Shown here piece by piece: positions 9,007 to 16,896 of a stretch of 64,000 nucleotides of DNA. The position numbers and the translations under genes are program-made. Under the pieces are notes generated by a model. The model was not told where the DNA came from and ran no database searches. It saw nothing but the letters and a program-made list of their open reading frames with translations. Positions within the stretch are counted from its first letter, which is position 1, and every line of letters begins with the position of its first letter. The DNA comes from an uncultured Erythrobacter sp. (GTDB lineage: Bacteria > Pseudomonadota > Alphaproteobacteria > Sphingomonadales > Sphingomonadaceae): the NCBI RefSeq assembly GCF_947492365.1, contig NZ_CANLMB010000001.1, positions 434,001-498,000 of the forward strand, written 5' to 3'.

Positions 9007-9591
9007 TTATGAAATCCGTTCAAGCACTTGGCTCCGAAGGCGCGGCAAGGTTTCGGCTTCATACCACGGGTTCTTCGCCATCCACATCCGCACCCGCCAA
9101 CTCGGGTGAGGGAGCGGCACAAAGGGTGCGAACTCGGCTCCGCGTTGGACCCGTTCTGTGAGGGAAAGCTTGCGGGTTTCAGGCAGGTATTGGGCTTGCG
9201 CAAAGGAGCCAACGAGCAGGGTCAGACAGTCATCGGGAAGCAGCGCGAGGATGCGGTCGTGCCAGGCGGGCTGGCACTCCTTTCGCGGAGGAGCATCGCC
9301 GCCGCCCTTCTTGCCGGGATAGCAGAACCCCATCGGCATCAAGGCAACAATATCGGGATCGTAGAACTGCTCTTTGTCGAGGCCCAGCCAGCCGCGCAGC
9401 CGGTCGCCGCTATCATCGTCCCATGGCACGCCGCTGGCATGGACCTTGGTTCCTGGAGCCTGTCCGATGATGAGGATGCGGCTCATCCGCGAGAACTGGA
9501 CCACGGGGCGCGGGCCGAGCGGAAGGTGCTCGGCGCAGATGGTGCAGGCCTTGATCTCTTCGTGGAGAGCAGAGGCCGAGGCGGCGCTCAC
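9007..9591 (-). CDS. Uracil-DNA glycosylase superfamily protein
   Basis: A 194-residue protein of the UDG fold, which removes uracil or related damaged bases from DNA. It shows motif A (GQAPGTKVHASGVPW, about residues 43-57) and motif B (PHPSWRVRMW, near residue 163). The short form with CxxC-like cysteines near the N terminus (ACTIC) resembles family 4/5-type enzymes, although four clear Fe-S cysteines are not obvious. It overlaps the ABC-F stop codon by four bases (ATGA) and so is the downstream, translationally coupled partner. Substrate preference is uncertain. Confidence 0.85.
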   Translation of the reverse strand: MSAASASALHEEIKACTICAEHLPLGPRPVVQFSRMSRILIIGQAPGTKVHASGVPWDDDSGDRLRGWLGLDKEQFYDPDIVALMPMGFCYPGKKGGGDAPPRKECQPAWHDRILALLPDDCLTLLVGSFAQAQYLPETRKLSLTERVQRGAEFAPFVPLPHPSWRVRMWMAKNPWYEAETLPRLRSQVLERIS

Positions 9592-11414
9592 CCCTCGACC
9601 CGTTCGGCAAGGTCGAGCCAGCGCTCTTCGGCGGCGTCCTTCTCGGCGCGTGCGTTCTCGATCCCCTTGGAAATCGCCGCAAACCGCTTGGGATCGGCAG
9701 TGAAGAGATCGGGATCGGCAAGGATCGCTTCGCCCTTGGCAATTGCGGTTTCCAGTTCCTCGATCCGGTCGGGCAGCAGCTCGTAATCGCGCTGGTCCTT
9801 GTAGGAGAGCTTGTCCGATTTGGCAGGCTCGCGAGCGGGTGAGGGCGCAGCAGGCGCGCGGTTCGCTTTAGCCTTGCCGACAACCGGCCTCGGCCGCTTC
9901 GCCTCCCAATCGGCAAAGCCGCCCGCGACCACATCGACCTTGCCCGTCCCGTCAAGGCCGAGCGTGAGCGTGACGGTCTTGTCGAGAAAGTCGCGGTCGT
10001 GGCTGACGATGATGACGGTGCCGTCGAAATCGGCGATCACCTCTTGCAGCAGGTCGAGCGTTTCGAGGTCGAGATCGTTGGTCGGCTCGTCCAGCACCAG
10101 CAGGTTGGCGGTGCGCGCAAACTCGCGGGCGAGCAGCAGTCGCGAACGCTCTCCGCCCGACAGGATGCCGACTTTGGTGTCGACCAGCTTGGGATCGAAC
10201 AGGAAGTCTTTGAGGTAGGCTTGCACATGCTTGCGCACGCCGCGCACGTCGATCCAGTCGCCGCCTTCGGCAAGGATATCGCGCACGCTGGCATTGGGTT
10301 CGAGCAGGCGGCGCTGCTGGTCGATCATCACGCCGGTCAGAGTGCGCGCGTGGCTGACGGAGCCGGTGTCGGGCTCGAGTTCCTTGGTCAGCATCTTGAG
10401 CAAGGTCGTCTTGCCCGCACCATTCGCGCCGACAATGCCGATCCGGTCGCCATTCTGGATGCGCAGGCTAAACGGCTTGATAATCGCGCGCTTGATCCCG
10501 TCGGTTTCGAACGTCTTGGAGATGTCCTCCGCGACAATGACCGACTTCGATTTGAACTCATCATCGCTCGCGAGTTTCAGCTTGGCCGCGCCGCTATCAG
10601 AGATCATCGCCGCCCGCGCCGCGCGCATCTGGTAGAGCTTTTCGAGCCGCCCCTGATTGCGCTTGCGCCGCGCGGTTACGCCGCGTTCGAGCCAGTGCGC
10701 CTCGATCTTGAGCCGTGCGTCCAGCTTCTCCGCCGCGCGCGCCTCCTCGGCATAGACCTGCTCTTCCCACGCCTCGTAACCGCCAAAGCCGACTTCCTTG
10801 CGCCGCATCGTTCCGCGGTCGAGCCACAGGGTCGCGCGGGTCAGGCGTTTGAGGAATGTACGGTCGTGGCTGATAGTGATGAAGGCGCCCTTATAGCGGG
10901 TGAGCCAATCCTCCAGCCAGTCGATCGCCGACAGATCAAGGTGGTTGGTTGGTTCGTCGAGCAGCAACAGATCGGGGTCTTGCGCCAGTGCGCGGGCGAT
11001 GGCGGCGCGGCGACGCTCGCCCCCGCTGGCAGAGGCCGCATCGGTCGCCATGTCGATCCCGAGCTGTCCGGCAATCGCCTCAACCTCGTGGACGGCCGGC
11101 GCGTGGGGGCCGGCCAGCGCGAAGTCCATCAGTGTGCCGAAAGGCGAGAAATCGGGTTCCTGCTCCAGAAACACGATCCGCGTATTGGGCTTCACCCGCC
11201 GCGTTCCGCGATCCGCTTCGATCCGGTCGTCGATCAGTTTGAGCAGAGTCGTCTTGCCCACCCCGTTGCGCCCAATCAGCGCGAGGCGATCCCCCGGCAG
11301 CACATGCAAGTCAATCGGCTCCGCACCCTCGCCAGCGCGCGGCCCGCCAAACAGCCAGCGCGCGCCCTGTTGCAGGCCAAGGCCTTCGAGCGAAAGGATC
11401 GGGGGTTGAGCCAT
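9588..11414 (-). CDS. ABC-F family ATP-binding protein (Uup-like)
   Basis: A soluble 608-residue ATPase with two tandem ABC domains and no membrane spans. Each half has Walker A (GRNGVGKTT and GANGAGKTT), a signature (SGGERRRAAIARAL and LSGGERSRLLLAREF) and Walker B (LLLDEPTNHLDL and LVLDEPTNDLDL). The linker and charged C-terminal extension, likely coiled-coil (DRIEELETAIAKGE onward), match Uup/YheS-type ABC-F proteins, which act on ribosomes or in DNA-related processes. I took the ATG at 11414 (MAQPPILSLEG). A GTG at 11426 would add four residues. Confidence 0.93.
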   Translation of the reverse strand: MAQPPILSLEGLGLQQGARWLFGGPRAGEGAEPIDLHVLPGDRLALIGRNGVGKTTLLKLIDDRIEADRGTRRVKPNTRIVFLEQEPDFSPFGTLMDFALAGPHAPAVHEVEAIAGQLGIDMATDAASASGGERRRAAIARALAQDPDLLLLDEPTNHLDLSAIDWLEDWLTRYKGAFITISHDRTFLKRLTRATLWLDRGTMRRKEVGFGGYEAWEEQVYAEEARAAEKLDARLKIEAHWLERGVTARRKRNQGRLEKLYQMRAARAAMISDSGAAKLKLASDDEFKSKSVIVAEDISKTFETDGIKRAIIKPFSLRIQNGDRIGIVGANGAGKTTLLKMLTKELEPDTGSVSHARTLTGVMIDQQRRLLEPNASVRDILAEGGDWIDVRGVRKHVQAYLKDFLFDPKLVDTKVGILSGGERSRLLLAREFARTANLLVLDEPTNDLDLETLDLLQEVIADFDGTVIIVSHDRDFLDKTVTLTLGLDGTGKVDVVAGGFADWEAKRPRPVVGKAKANRAPAAPSPAREPAKSDKLSYKDQRDYELLPDRIEELETAIAKGEAILADPDLFTADPKRFAAISKGIENARAEKDAAEERWLDLAERVEG

Positions 11415-11510
11415 AGGGTGCGGCACCTAGGGGCTTGCGCTTCGCCTGCCAAGCCGGTTCAGTGCGACGAAAGGACGCGCAGTGCAAAGCGCGGACAAAG
11501 GAGGACCAAT

Positions 11511-12245
11511 ATGATCCGTCACACATTCGCTGCACTGGCAGCAACCGCACTCACCATTCCGGCCATCGCAAATGCCACCGAAGTCCAAGTCACCGCCAAT
11601 GGCCCGGTGATCGAATTGTCGGTCTTTGAAAGCGTCACCGCCGAGCCGGACCTCGTTACCATCGGCGCGGGCGTGACCACGCAGGCACCCACTGCGGTTG
11701 AGGCTCTGCGCCAGAACGCCGCAGAAATGCAGCGTGTGATCGACCGTATCCGCGCGCTGGGCGTGGCCGAGGAAGACATCCAGACCACTGGCATCAGCCT
11801 CAACGCGCAATATGATTATGACCGCGACAGCCGCCAGCAAATATTTCGCGGCTATCAGGTGTCGAACCGCGTGAGCGTGAAGCTGCGCGATATCGAGGGA
11901 ACCGGACGCGCGCTGGATGCACTGGTTTCGGCTGGTGCGACCGACCTGTCCGGCCCCAGCTTCTCGATCGAGAACGACGAGGAAGCCAAAGCGCTTGCAC
12001 GCGAACGTGCGGTCGAGCGGGCAGAGCGACGCGCGCAGGCCTATGCCGCGATGTATGGCTATGACGGCGTGCGCGTGCTCGCGGTGAGCGAGACGATCCA
12101 AGGACGCGGGCCAGTTCCGCAGATAGAGATGCGCGCAATGGCAGCGGCAGACGTTGCCAATACTCCAGTCCAGCCCGGACAGGTCAGCACCGGTGTCTCG
12201 ATCACGATCAAATACGAAATGGTGCAGGAAGCCGGAGCCGATTGA
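11511..12245 (+). CDS. SIMPL domain (DUF541) periplasmic protein
   Basis: A 244-residue exported protein. The signal peptide ends near IPAIANA, and the mature part is a SIMPL/DUF541 domain (IELSVFESVTAEPDLVTIGAGV, then DIQTTGISLNAQYDYD, YQVSNRVSVKLRD, SIENDEEAKALARERAVERA). Members occur in the periplasm of many Gram-negatives and are linked loosely to oxidative-stress tolerance; no biochemical role is established. The start has an excellent ribosome site (AAAGGAGG). An in-frame open reading stretch to the left is antisense to the ABC-F gene and is not coding. Confidence 0.9.
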   Translation: MIRHTFAALAATALTIPAIANATEVQVTANGPVIELSVFESVTAEPDLVTIGAGVTTQAPTAVEALRQNAAEMQRVIDRIRALGVAEEDIQTTGISLNAQYDYDRDSRQQIFRGYQVSNRVSVKLRDIEGTGRALDALVSAGATDLSGPSFSIENDEEAKALARERAVERAERRAQAYAAMYGYDGVRVLAVSETIQGRGPVPQIEMRAMAAADVANTPVQPGQVSTGVSITIKYEMVQEAGAD

Positions 12246-12341
12246 GCAGGGCTGATGAAACGCGCCGCTACAAGTCTGAACAGACGCGCGGCGCGATATT
12301 CACAGCTTGTTCAACGCTTTTGATCTAGGCATGTGAGCACG

Positions 12342-12683
12342 ATGACACGCAACCGCTCTTTTCTTGCTGCCTGCGCAGCCGCTGTGACGCTCACCGCCCT
12401 CGGTGTCGGCTCCGCTTCGGCTGTGGTGGCATCGGAAGTGATGGCGCAGGAGCAATCGCGCTCTGACCAGGGCGATGCTCGGCGTGAAATGCGCGCGGGC
12501 AACCAGCTTTCCCTGCGCGAGATTGAGCGCCGCGTGCTTCCGCGAATGCGCGGGAGCGAGTATCTCGGCCCGTCCTATGACAGTACGGCGCGCGCTTACC
12601 GGCTCAAATTCATCCGCGACGGCCGCGTGACCTATGTCGATGTCGATGCGCGCACCGGCCGCATCATCAACCGCTCGAACTGA
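12342..12683 (+). CDS. Exported PepSY-domain protein
   Basis: A 113-residue exported protein with an Ala-rich signal peptide (LAACAAAVTLTALGVGSASA) and a C-terminal PepSY-like segment (LSLREIERRVLPRMRGSEYLGPSYD, then YRLKFIRDGRVTYVDVDARTGRII). Small PepSY proteins often sit next to PhoPQ-type two-component genes and may modulate the sensor in the periplasm. Here the response regulator follows after 126 bases, so that link is a reasonable inference. A GTG at 12333 would add three residues. Confidence 0.85.
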   Translation: MTRNRSFLAACAAAVTLTALGVGSASAVVASEVMAQEQSRSDQGDARREMRAGNQLSLREIERRVLPRMRGSEYLGPSYDSTARAYRLKFIRDGRVTYVDVDARTGRIINRSN

Positions 12684-12809
12684 AGGCAGCGGCAACTCAA
12701 TGAATGATTTGACGGGGGAAGAGCGCGTGGCAAGCGCGGGGCGTCGCTTGACGCGGGCACCGCAAACGCGCAACCCCTTGGGTGAAACCTCATACGAATA
12801 TGGTGGAAT

Positions 12810-13487
12810 ATGCGCATCCTGATCGTCGAAGACGAACCGACACTTGGCCAACAATTGAAGACGACGCTGGAACAGACCGGCTATGCCGTCGACCTGTCAA
12901 CTGACGGCGAAGACGGGCACTTCCTTGGCAGCACAGAGAATTACGACGCCTGCATCCTCGATCTAGGTCTGCCCGAGATTGACGGGCTGTCGGTGCTTGG
13001 CATGTGGCGCAAGGAAGGCCGCGACTTTCCGGTTCTGGTGCTGACCGCGCGTGACAGCTGGTCTGACAAGGTCGCCGGCCTCGATGCAGGCGCGGATGAT
13101 TACCTCGCCAAGCCGTTCCAGACCGAAGAACTGATCGCCCGCCTGCGCGCGCTCATTCGCCGCGCTTCGGGCAACACTTCGTCTGAATTGACTGCGGGCA
13201 ATGTCCGGCTGGACACCCGCTCGGGCCGCGTGACGCTCGATGGCGAGCCGGTGAAGCTGACGGCGCAGGAATACAAGCTGCTGTCTTACCTGATGCACCA
13301 CAAGGGTAAGGTCGTCAGTCGGACTGAGTTAATCGAGCATATCTATGATCAGGATTTCGACCGCGATTCGAATACGATCGAAGTGTTCGTCACCCGTATC
13401 CGCAAGAAACTTGGCGCAGAGGTAATCACGACTATCCGTGGACTCGGTTACAGCCTCGACGACCCGGCAGACGCCCCCCGAGCATAG
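12810..13487 (+). CDS. OmpR/PhoP-family response regulator
   Basis: A 225-residue two-component regulator. The receiver domain has acidic residues in ILIVEDEPTLG, the phosphoacceptor Asp51 in ILDLGLPEIDG, the Thr in VLTARDSW and the Lys in YLAKPFQ. The winged-helix domain (KLTAQEYKLLSYLMHHKGKV, then VFVTRIRKKLG and IRGLGYSL) is OmpR-type. The PepSY gene upstream and the sensor kinase downstream suggest a PhoP-like envelope or divalent-cation response, though the signal is not visible in the sequence. Its 3' end lies close to, or overlaps, the kinase start. Confidence 0.95.
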   Translation: MRILIVEDEPTLGQQLKTTLEQTGYAVDLSTDGEDGHFLGSTENYDACILDLGLPEIDGLSVLGMWRKEGRDFPVLVLTARDSWSDKVAGLDAGADDYLAKPFQTEELIARLRALIRRASGNTSSELTAGNVRLDTRSGRVTLDGEPVKLTAQEYKLLSYLMHHKGKVVSRTELIEHIYDQDFDRDSNTIEVFVTRIRKKLGAEVITTIRGLGYSLDDPADAPRA

Positions 13488-13491
13488 GGAC

Positions 13492-14913
13492 GTGCCTGAG
13501 CGCGGGGCTGAGGGAGCGGCGCCTGAAAAAGGCGCGCTTCTGTCCCAGGGCGGATTGACTCGGCCGCGCGCCAGTCTTGCACGGCGCATGGGGCTGATCG
13601 CGGCGGGCTGGATTATCGTCTTGCTGCTGCTCGGCGGGGTCGCGCTGGAGCGCACGCTCACCTCCCAGGTCAAAGCCAATTTTGACGAGCAATTGCGTAA
13701 CCAGCTGACGGCGATGGTTGCCTCGGCAGAAATCGACTCGTTCGGCGAGGTCTGGTTCTACCGCACGCTGGGCGACCAGCGCTTTCTGGAACCCAATAGC
13801 GGGCTTTACTGGCAGATCAGCGGCACCGATTACGATCCCTACCCCTCGCGCAGCCTGTGGGACCGGACGCTCGACCTTCGCGGCGATGACGAAGCGGGCG
13901 AGCATTTCGACAGCGACGTCCATTTCTACGATTCCGCGCAGTTCGACGAGGAGCGGCTGCGCATTGCCGAACGGACCGTGATCCTGCCGGGCAGCGAGAC
14001 GCGCTGGACCTTTGCTGTGGCCAGCGCGACCGAGGAAATGGACGCGCAAATCCAGCAGGTTCGCCTGATCCTGATCTGGAGCTTTGCGGTGCTGGGCTTT
14101 GGCCTGTTCGTGATGGCACTGCTGCAAATCCGCTATGGCCTTTCGCCGCTGCGCCGTGTGCGCGCGGCGATCCAGAAACTGCGCACATCGGGCGACAATC
14201 GCATCACCGAGCCGCTTCCCAATGAAGTCGAGCCGCTGGTTGAAGAGATCAACATGCTGCTCGAACACACCGAGCGGCAGGCTGAGGAAGCGCGCACCCA
14301 TGCGGGCAATCTAGCCCATGCGTTGAAGACACCGCTGACGGTGCTCACCAACGCCGCGACCGCGCGCGATCCGAACCTTAACGAAGCGGTGTTCCGCGAA
14401 ACCAAGACGATGCAGCGCCATGTCGACCACCATCTTGCGCGGGCAAGGGCGGTGGGCAGACGAGCGGTCGGGCAGGCGCGCACCAATGTCCGCCAAAGCG
14501 CTGAGGCCGTGCGCCGCGCAGTCGAGCGGCTCTATCCCAATGGTCGGCTGGATATCGCCGGGAGCAAGGATGCGCTGGTCGCAATCGAACGGCAGGACCT
14601 CGACGAAATTCTCGGCAATCTGATCGAGAACGCTGCGAAATATGGCGGCGGAAGCGTCTTCGTCACCGTCGATCACGAACCCGGCGGTCCCATGTGCCGC
14701 ATCTGGATCGAGGATGACGGGATGGGCATCCCCGAAGAAGAACGCACCCGCATCTTCGACCGCGGCGCACGGCTCGACACCGGCAAGCCCGGCACCGGCC
14801 TTGGCCTCGCCATCGTGCGCGACGTCGCAGAGATCTACGGCGGCTCAATCACGCTCGATACCAGCGAGGATCTTGGCGGATTGCTGGTCGATTTGAGGCT
14901 GCCGAGGGCTTGA
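13492..14913 (+). CDS. Sensor histidine kinase, partner of the upstream regulator
   Basis: A membrane histidine kinase, 473 residues from the GTG at 13492. Span 1 (LIAAGWIIVLLLLGGVAL) is near residues 34-52 and span 2 (LILIWSFAVLGFGLFVMALL) near 191-211, bracketing a periplasmic sensor domain. A HAMP-like linker leads to the phosphorylatable His276 (NLAHALKTPLTVLT), then the ATPase N box (NLIENAAKYGGG), G1 (DDGMGIPEEE) and G2 (GTGLGLAIV). A GTG at 13438 would overlap the regulator by 50 bases. I prefer 13492, which follows AGGGA just after the regulator stop. With the PepSY gene this is a PhoQ-like set. Confidence 0.93.
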   Translation: MPERGAEGAAPEKGALLSQGGLTRPRASLARRMGLIAAGWIIVLLLLGGVALERTLTSQVKANFDEQLRNQLTAMVASAEIDSFGEVWFYRTLGDQRFLEPNSGLYWQISGTDYDPYPSRSLWDRTLDLRGDDEAGEHFDSDVHFYDSAQFDEERLRIAERTVILPGSETRWTFAVASATEEMDAQIQQVRLILIWSFAVLGFGLFVMALLQIRYGLSPLRRVRAAIQKLRTSGDNRITEPLPNEVEPLVEEINMLLEHTERQAEEARTHAGNLAHALKTPLTVLTNAATARDPNLNEAVFRETKTMQRHVDHHLARARAVGRRAVGQARTNVRQSAEAVRRAVERLYPNGRLDIAGSKDALVAIERQDLDEILGNLIENAAKYGGGSVFVTVDHEPGGPMCRIWIEDDGMGIPEEERTRIFDRGARLDTGKPGTGLGLAIVRDVAEIYGGSITLDTSEDLGGLLVDLRLPRA

Positions 14914-14944
14914 GGTGCCTTCGCCCGAGGCGAACGGAAGGTGT

Positions 14945-15460
14945 CTACTCAGGCGATTGCAAGCAAGCCAAGATCGTCTGGTGCTGCAAGTTTTTGGCGG
15001 CGTTATAGGCGCGAATGTCTAGGTTGAGTTCGACGTAGCTATTGGCAGGATTGATTCTGGCAAACGCGCGCAATTGGGTTTGCGAGAGCGGGTCGAGATG
15101 AAAGGGATAGCGAACTGGATAACCGGTCGATTCGCGTCGTTCCATGCTGGCTTGGCTCATCTGGTTGATCGCGACAGGTCCTTTCTTGCCGATGCTCGCA
15201 CCAACAATTGCTGCCCCTGACGTTGTCTGGTTCACCAACTCGATCGTCCACGAATATCGTGCCTGCTGCGGGTCAAGGCATTCGAGCGCGAGCACTCGGG
15301 TAACGAAGGGGTGTTCGGGCTTACTTGTGATCCATTTGATCGCCTCGGCCCCCATTTCGGATGCAGCGCCTCCCAAGACTGCCCCGAACGCGATCTCCAT
15401 GCCGGGTATCCAGCTGGTCGGCTGGGAAGTATTTTCATCCTCGCTATGTTCATCCGCCAT
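14945..15460 (-). CDS. Uncharacterised protein, 171 residues
   Basis: I do not recognise this protein. From ATG 15460 it has an acidic N terminus (MADEHSEDENTSQ), a Gly/Ala-rich stretch (IAFGAVLGGAASEMGAEAI) that could be a weak membrane helix or glycine hinge, then a beta-rich region (YSWTIELVNQTTSGAAIVGASIGKKGPVAINQ). It begins seven bases after the stop of the chorismate mutase gene on the same strand and is probably cotranscribed with it. A longer start at 15490 would overlap that gene. No catalytic motif is seen. Confidence 0.65.
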   Translation of the reverse strand: MADEHSEDENTSQPTSWIPGMEIAFGAVLGGAASEMGAEAIKWITSKPEHPFVTRVLALECLDPQQARYSWTIELVNQTTSGAAIVGASIGKKGPVAINQMSQASMERRESTGYPVRYPFHLDPLSQTQLRAFARINPANSYVELNLDIRAYNAAKNLQHQTILACLQSPE

Positions 15461-15467
15461 GGGCGTT

Positions 15468-15800
15468 TTACCTTGCTCGTGCCTTCTCATGATGCCGGAT
15501 CACTTCCTCGATAATAAAACGCAGGAACTTCTCGCTAAATTCCGGATCAAGGTCGGCCTCTTGCGCGAGTTTGCGCAGCCGCTCGATCTGGCGCTGTTCG
15601 CGCGCGGGATCGGCAGGGGGCAGAGTAACCTTGGCCTTGTACTCACCCACGGCCTGCGTGATGCGAAAGCGCTCAGCCAGCATGTGAATGATCGCGGCGT
15701 CGATATTGTCGATGCTCTTGCGATAGGCATTGAGCACCGGATCGCCTCCGCTGGTAGGGGCGGCGTCTTGCTCGGGCGATGCTTGCGTTTCATGCGACAT
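15468..15800 (-). CDS. Chorismate mutase, AroQ type
   Basis: A 110-residue all-helical AroQ-class chorismate mutase, converting chorismate to prephenate for Phe and Tyr synthesis. Family features are YRKSIDNIDAAIIHMLAERF, ITQAVGEYKAK, REQRQIERLRKLA and the C-terminal FLRFIIEEVIRHHEKAR, which provide the Arg/Lys/Glu active-site residues. The ATG at 15800 (MSHETQ) gives the usual length. The same reading frame stays open far upstream, but there it is antisense to the polyprenyl synthase gene and is not coding. It is divergent from that gene. Confidence 0.93.
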   Translation of the reverse strand: MSHETQASPEQDAAPTSGGDPVLNAYRKSIDNIDAAIIHMLAERFRITQAVGEYKAKVTLPPADPAREQRQIERLRKLAQEADLDPEFSEKFLRFIIEEVIRHHEKARAR

Positions 15801-15866
15801 ATGACGCAAAACTAGCAGCAATTCAGCGCTTGCCAACCGCCTGCGCGCACCCCTAATGCCGCTTTC

Positions 15867-16877
15867 ATGACCGCAGATGTCGTTCCCCTTCCGCGCAAGC
15901 AACCGACACTTGATCCGATGCTGGCATTGACTGCGAGCGGTATGAACTCGGTCAATTCGGTTATTCTGGAGCGGATGCAGAGCGAAATTCCGCTTATCCC
16001 GCGTCTTGCAGGCCATCTGATTTCGGGCGGGGGCAAGCGGCTTCGTCCGATGCTGACGCTCGCGGGTGCGGAGCTGGTCGGCTATCAGGGCACGCGCCAT
16101 CACAAGCTCGCCGCAGCGGTGGAGTTCATCCACACTGCGACTTTGCTGCATGACGATGTGGTCGATGGCAGCGAGCTTCGCCGGGGCAAGGCAGCGGCCA
16201 ACATCATCTTCGGCAATCCGGCGACGGTGCTGGTGGGTGACTTCCTGTTCAGCCGCGCTTTCGAGCTGATGACCGAGGATGGGAGCCTGCGGGTGCTCAA
16301 GATCCTCAGCAATGCCAGCGCAGTGATTGCCGAGGGCGAGGTTTCGCAGCTCACCGCCCAGCGCCAGATCGAAACCAGTGAAGAGCGCTATCTGCACATT
16401 ATCGGCGCGAAAACCGCCGCACTGTTCGCCGCTGCCAGCCAGATCAGCGCAGTGGTCGCCGAATGCGGTGAGGAACACGAGCGCGCGCTCGAAGATTTCG
16501 GTCGCAATCTGGGCGTGGCCTTCCAGCTGGTCGACGACGCGATCGACTACGATTCGGACGCAGCCAGCATGGGTAAGGACCAGGGCGACGACTTCCGCGA
16601 AGGCAAAATGACGCTGCCGGTCATCCTCGCCCATGCGCGCGGGAACGAGGAAGAGCGCAAGTTCTGGAAAGACGCAATACTCGGCCATCGCAGCGCGGAT
16701 GAAGACCTTGCCGAAGCGATCCGGCTGATTGAGAAGCACAACGCCTTGGCCGATACGCGCGAGCGCGCCCGCCACTTTGCCCAGCGCGCCATCGATGCGA
16801 TCTCGATCTTCCCCGACAGCAAAGCGCGCTCCGCCATGGCCGAAGCCGCGCAATTTGCGGTCGCGCGCGGATACTGA
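15867..16877 (+). CDS. All-trans polyprenyl diphosphate synthase (IspB/DdsA-like)
   Basis: A 336-residue prenyl elongase that builds the long isoprenoid side chain of ubiquinone. It has both Asp-rich Mg-diphosphate sites: the first DDxxD (LLHDDVVD, residues 96-100) with downstream RRGK, and the second (FQLVDDAIDYD). GGGKRLRPMLTL and the KT in GAKTAALF are also standard. Product chain length (C40 or C50) cannot be fixed by eye; C50 is usual in alphaproteobacteria. hrpB follows on the same strand after 19 bases. Confidence 0.93.
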   Translation: MTADVVPLPRKQPTLDPMLALTASGMNSVNSVILERMQSEIPLIPRLAGHLISGGGKRLRPMLTLAGAELVGYQGTRHHKLAAAVEFIHTATLLHDDVVDGSELRRGKAAANIIFGNPATVLVGDFLFSRAFELMTEDGSLRVLKILSNASAVIAEGEVSQLTAQRQIETSEERYLHIIGAKTAALFAAASQISAVVAECGEEHERALEDFGRNLGVAFQLVDDAIDYDSDAASMGKDQGDDFREGKMTLPVILAHARGNEEERKFWKDAILGHRSADEDLAEAIRLIEKHNALADTRERARHFAQRAIDAISIFPDSKARSAMAEAAQFAVARGY

Positions 16878-16896
16878 TCGCGCTAGCGAGTTGGGC

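Noticed and set aside
9999..11510. Very long plus-strand open frame leading into the SIMPL gene
   Set aside because: It is antisense to the ABC-F gene, whose motifs are complete. Only the part from 11511, with signal peptide and AAAGGAGG, is coding.
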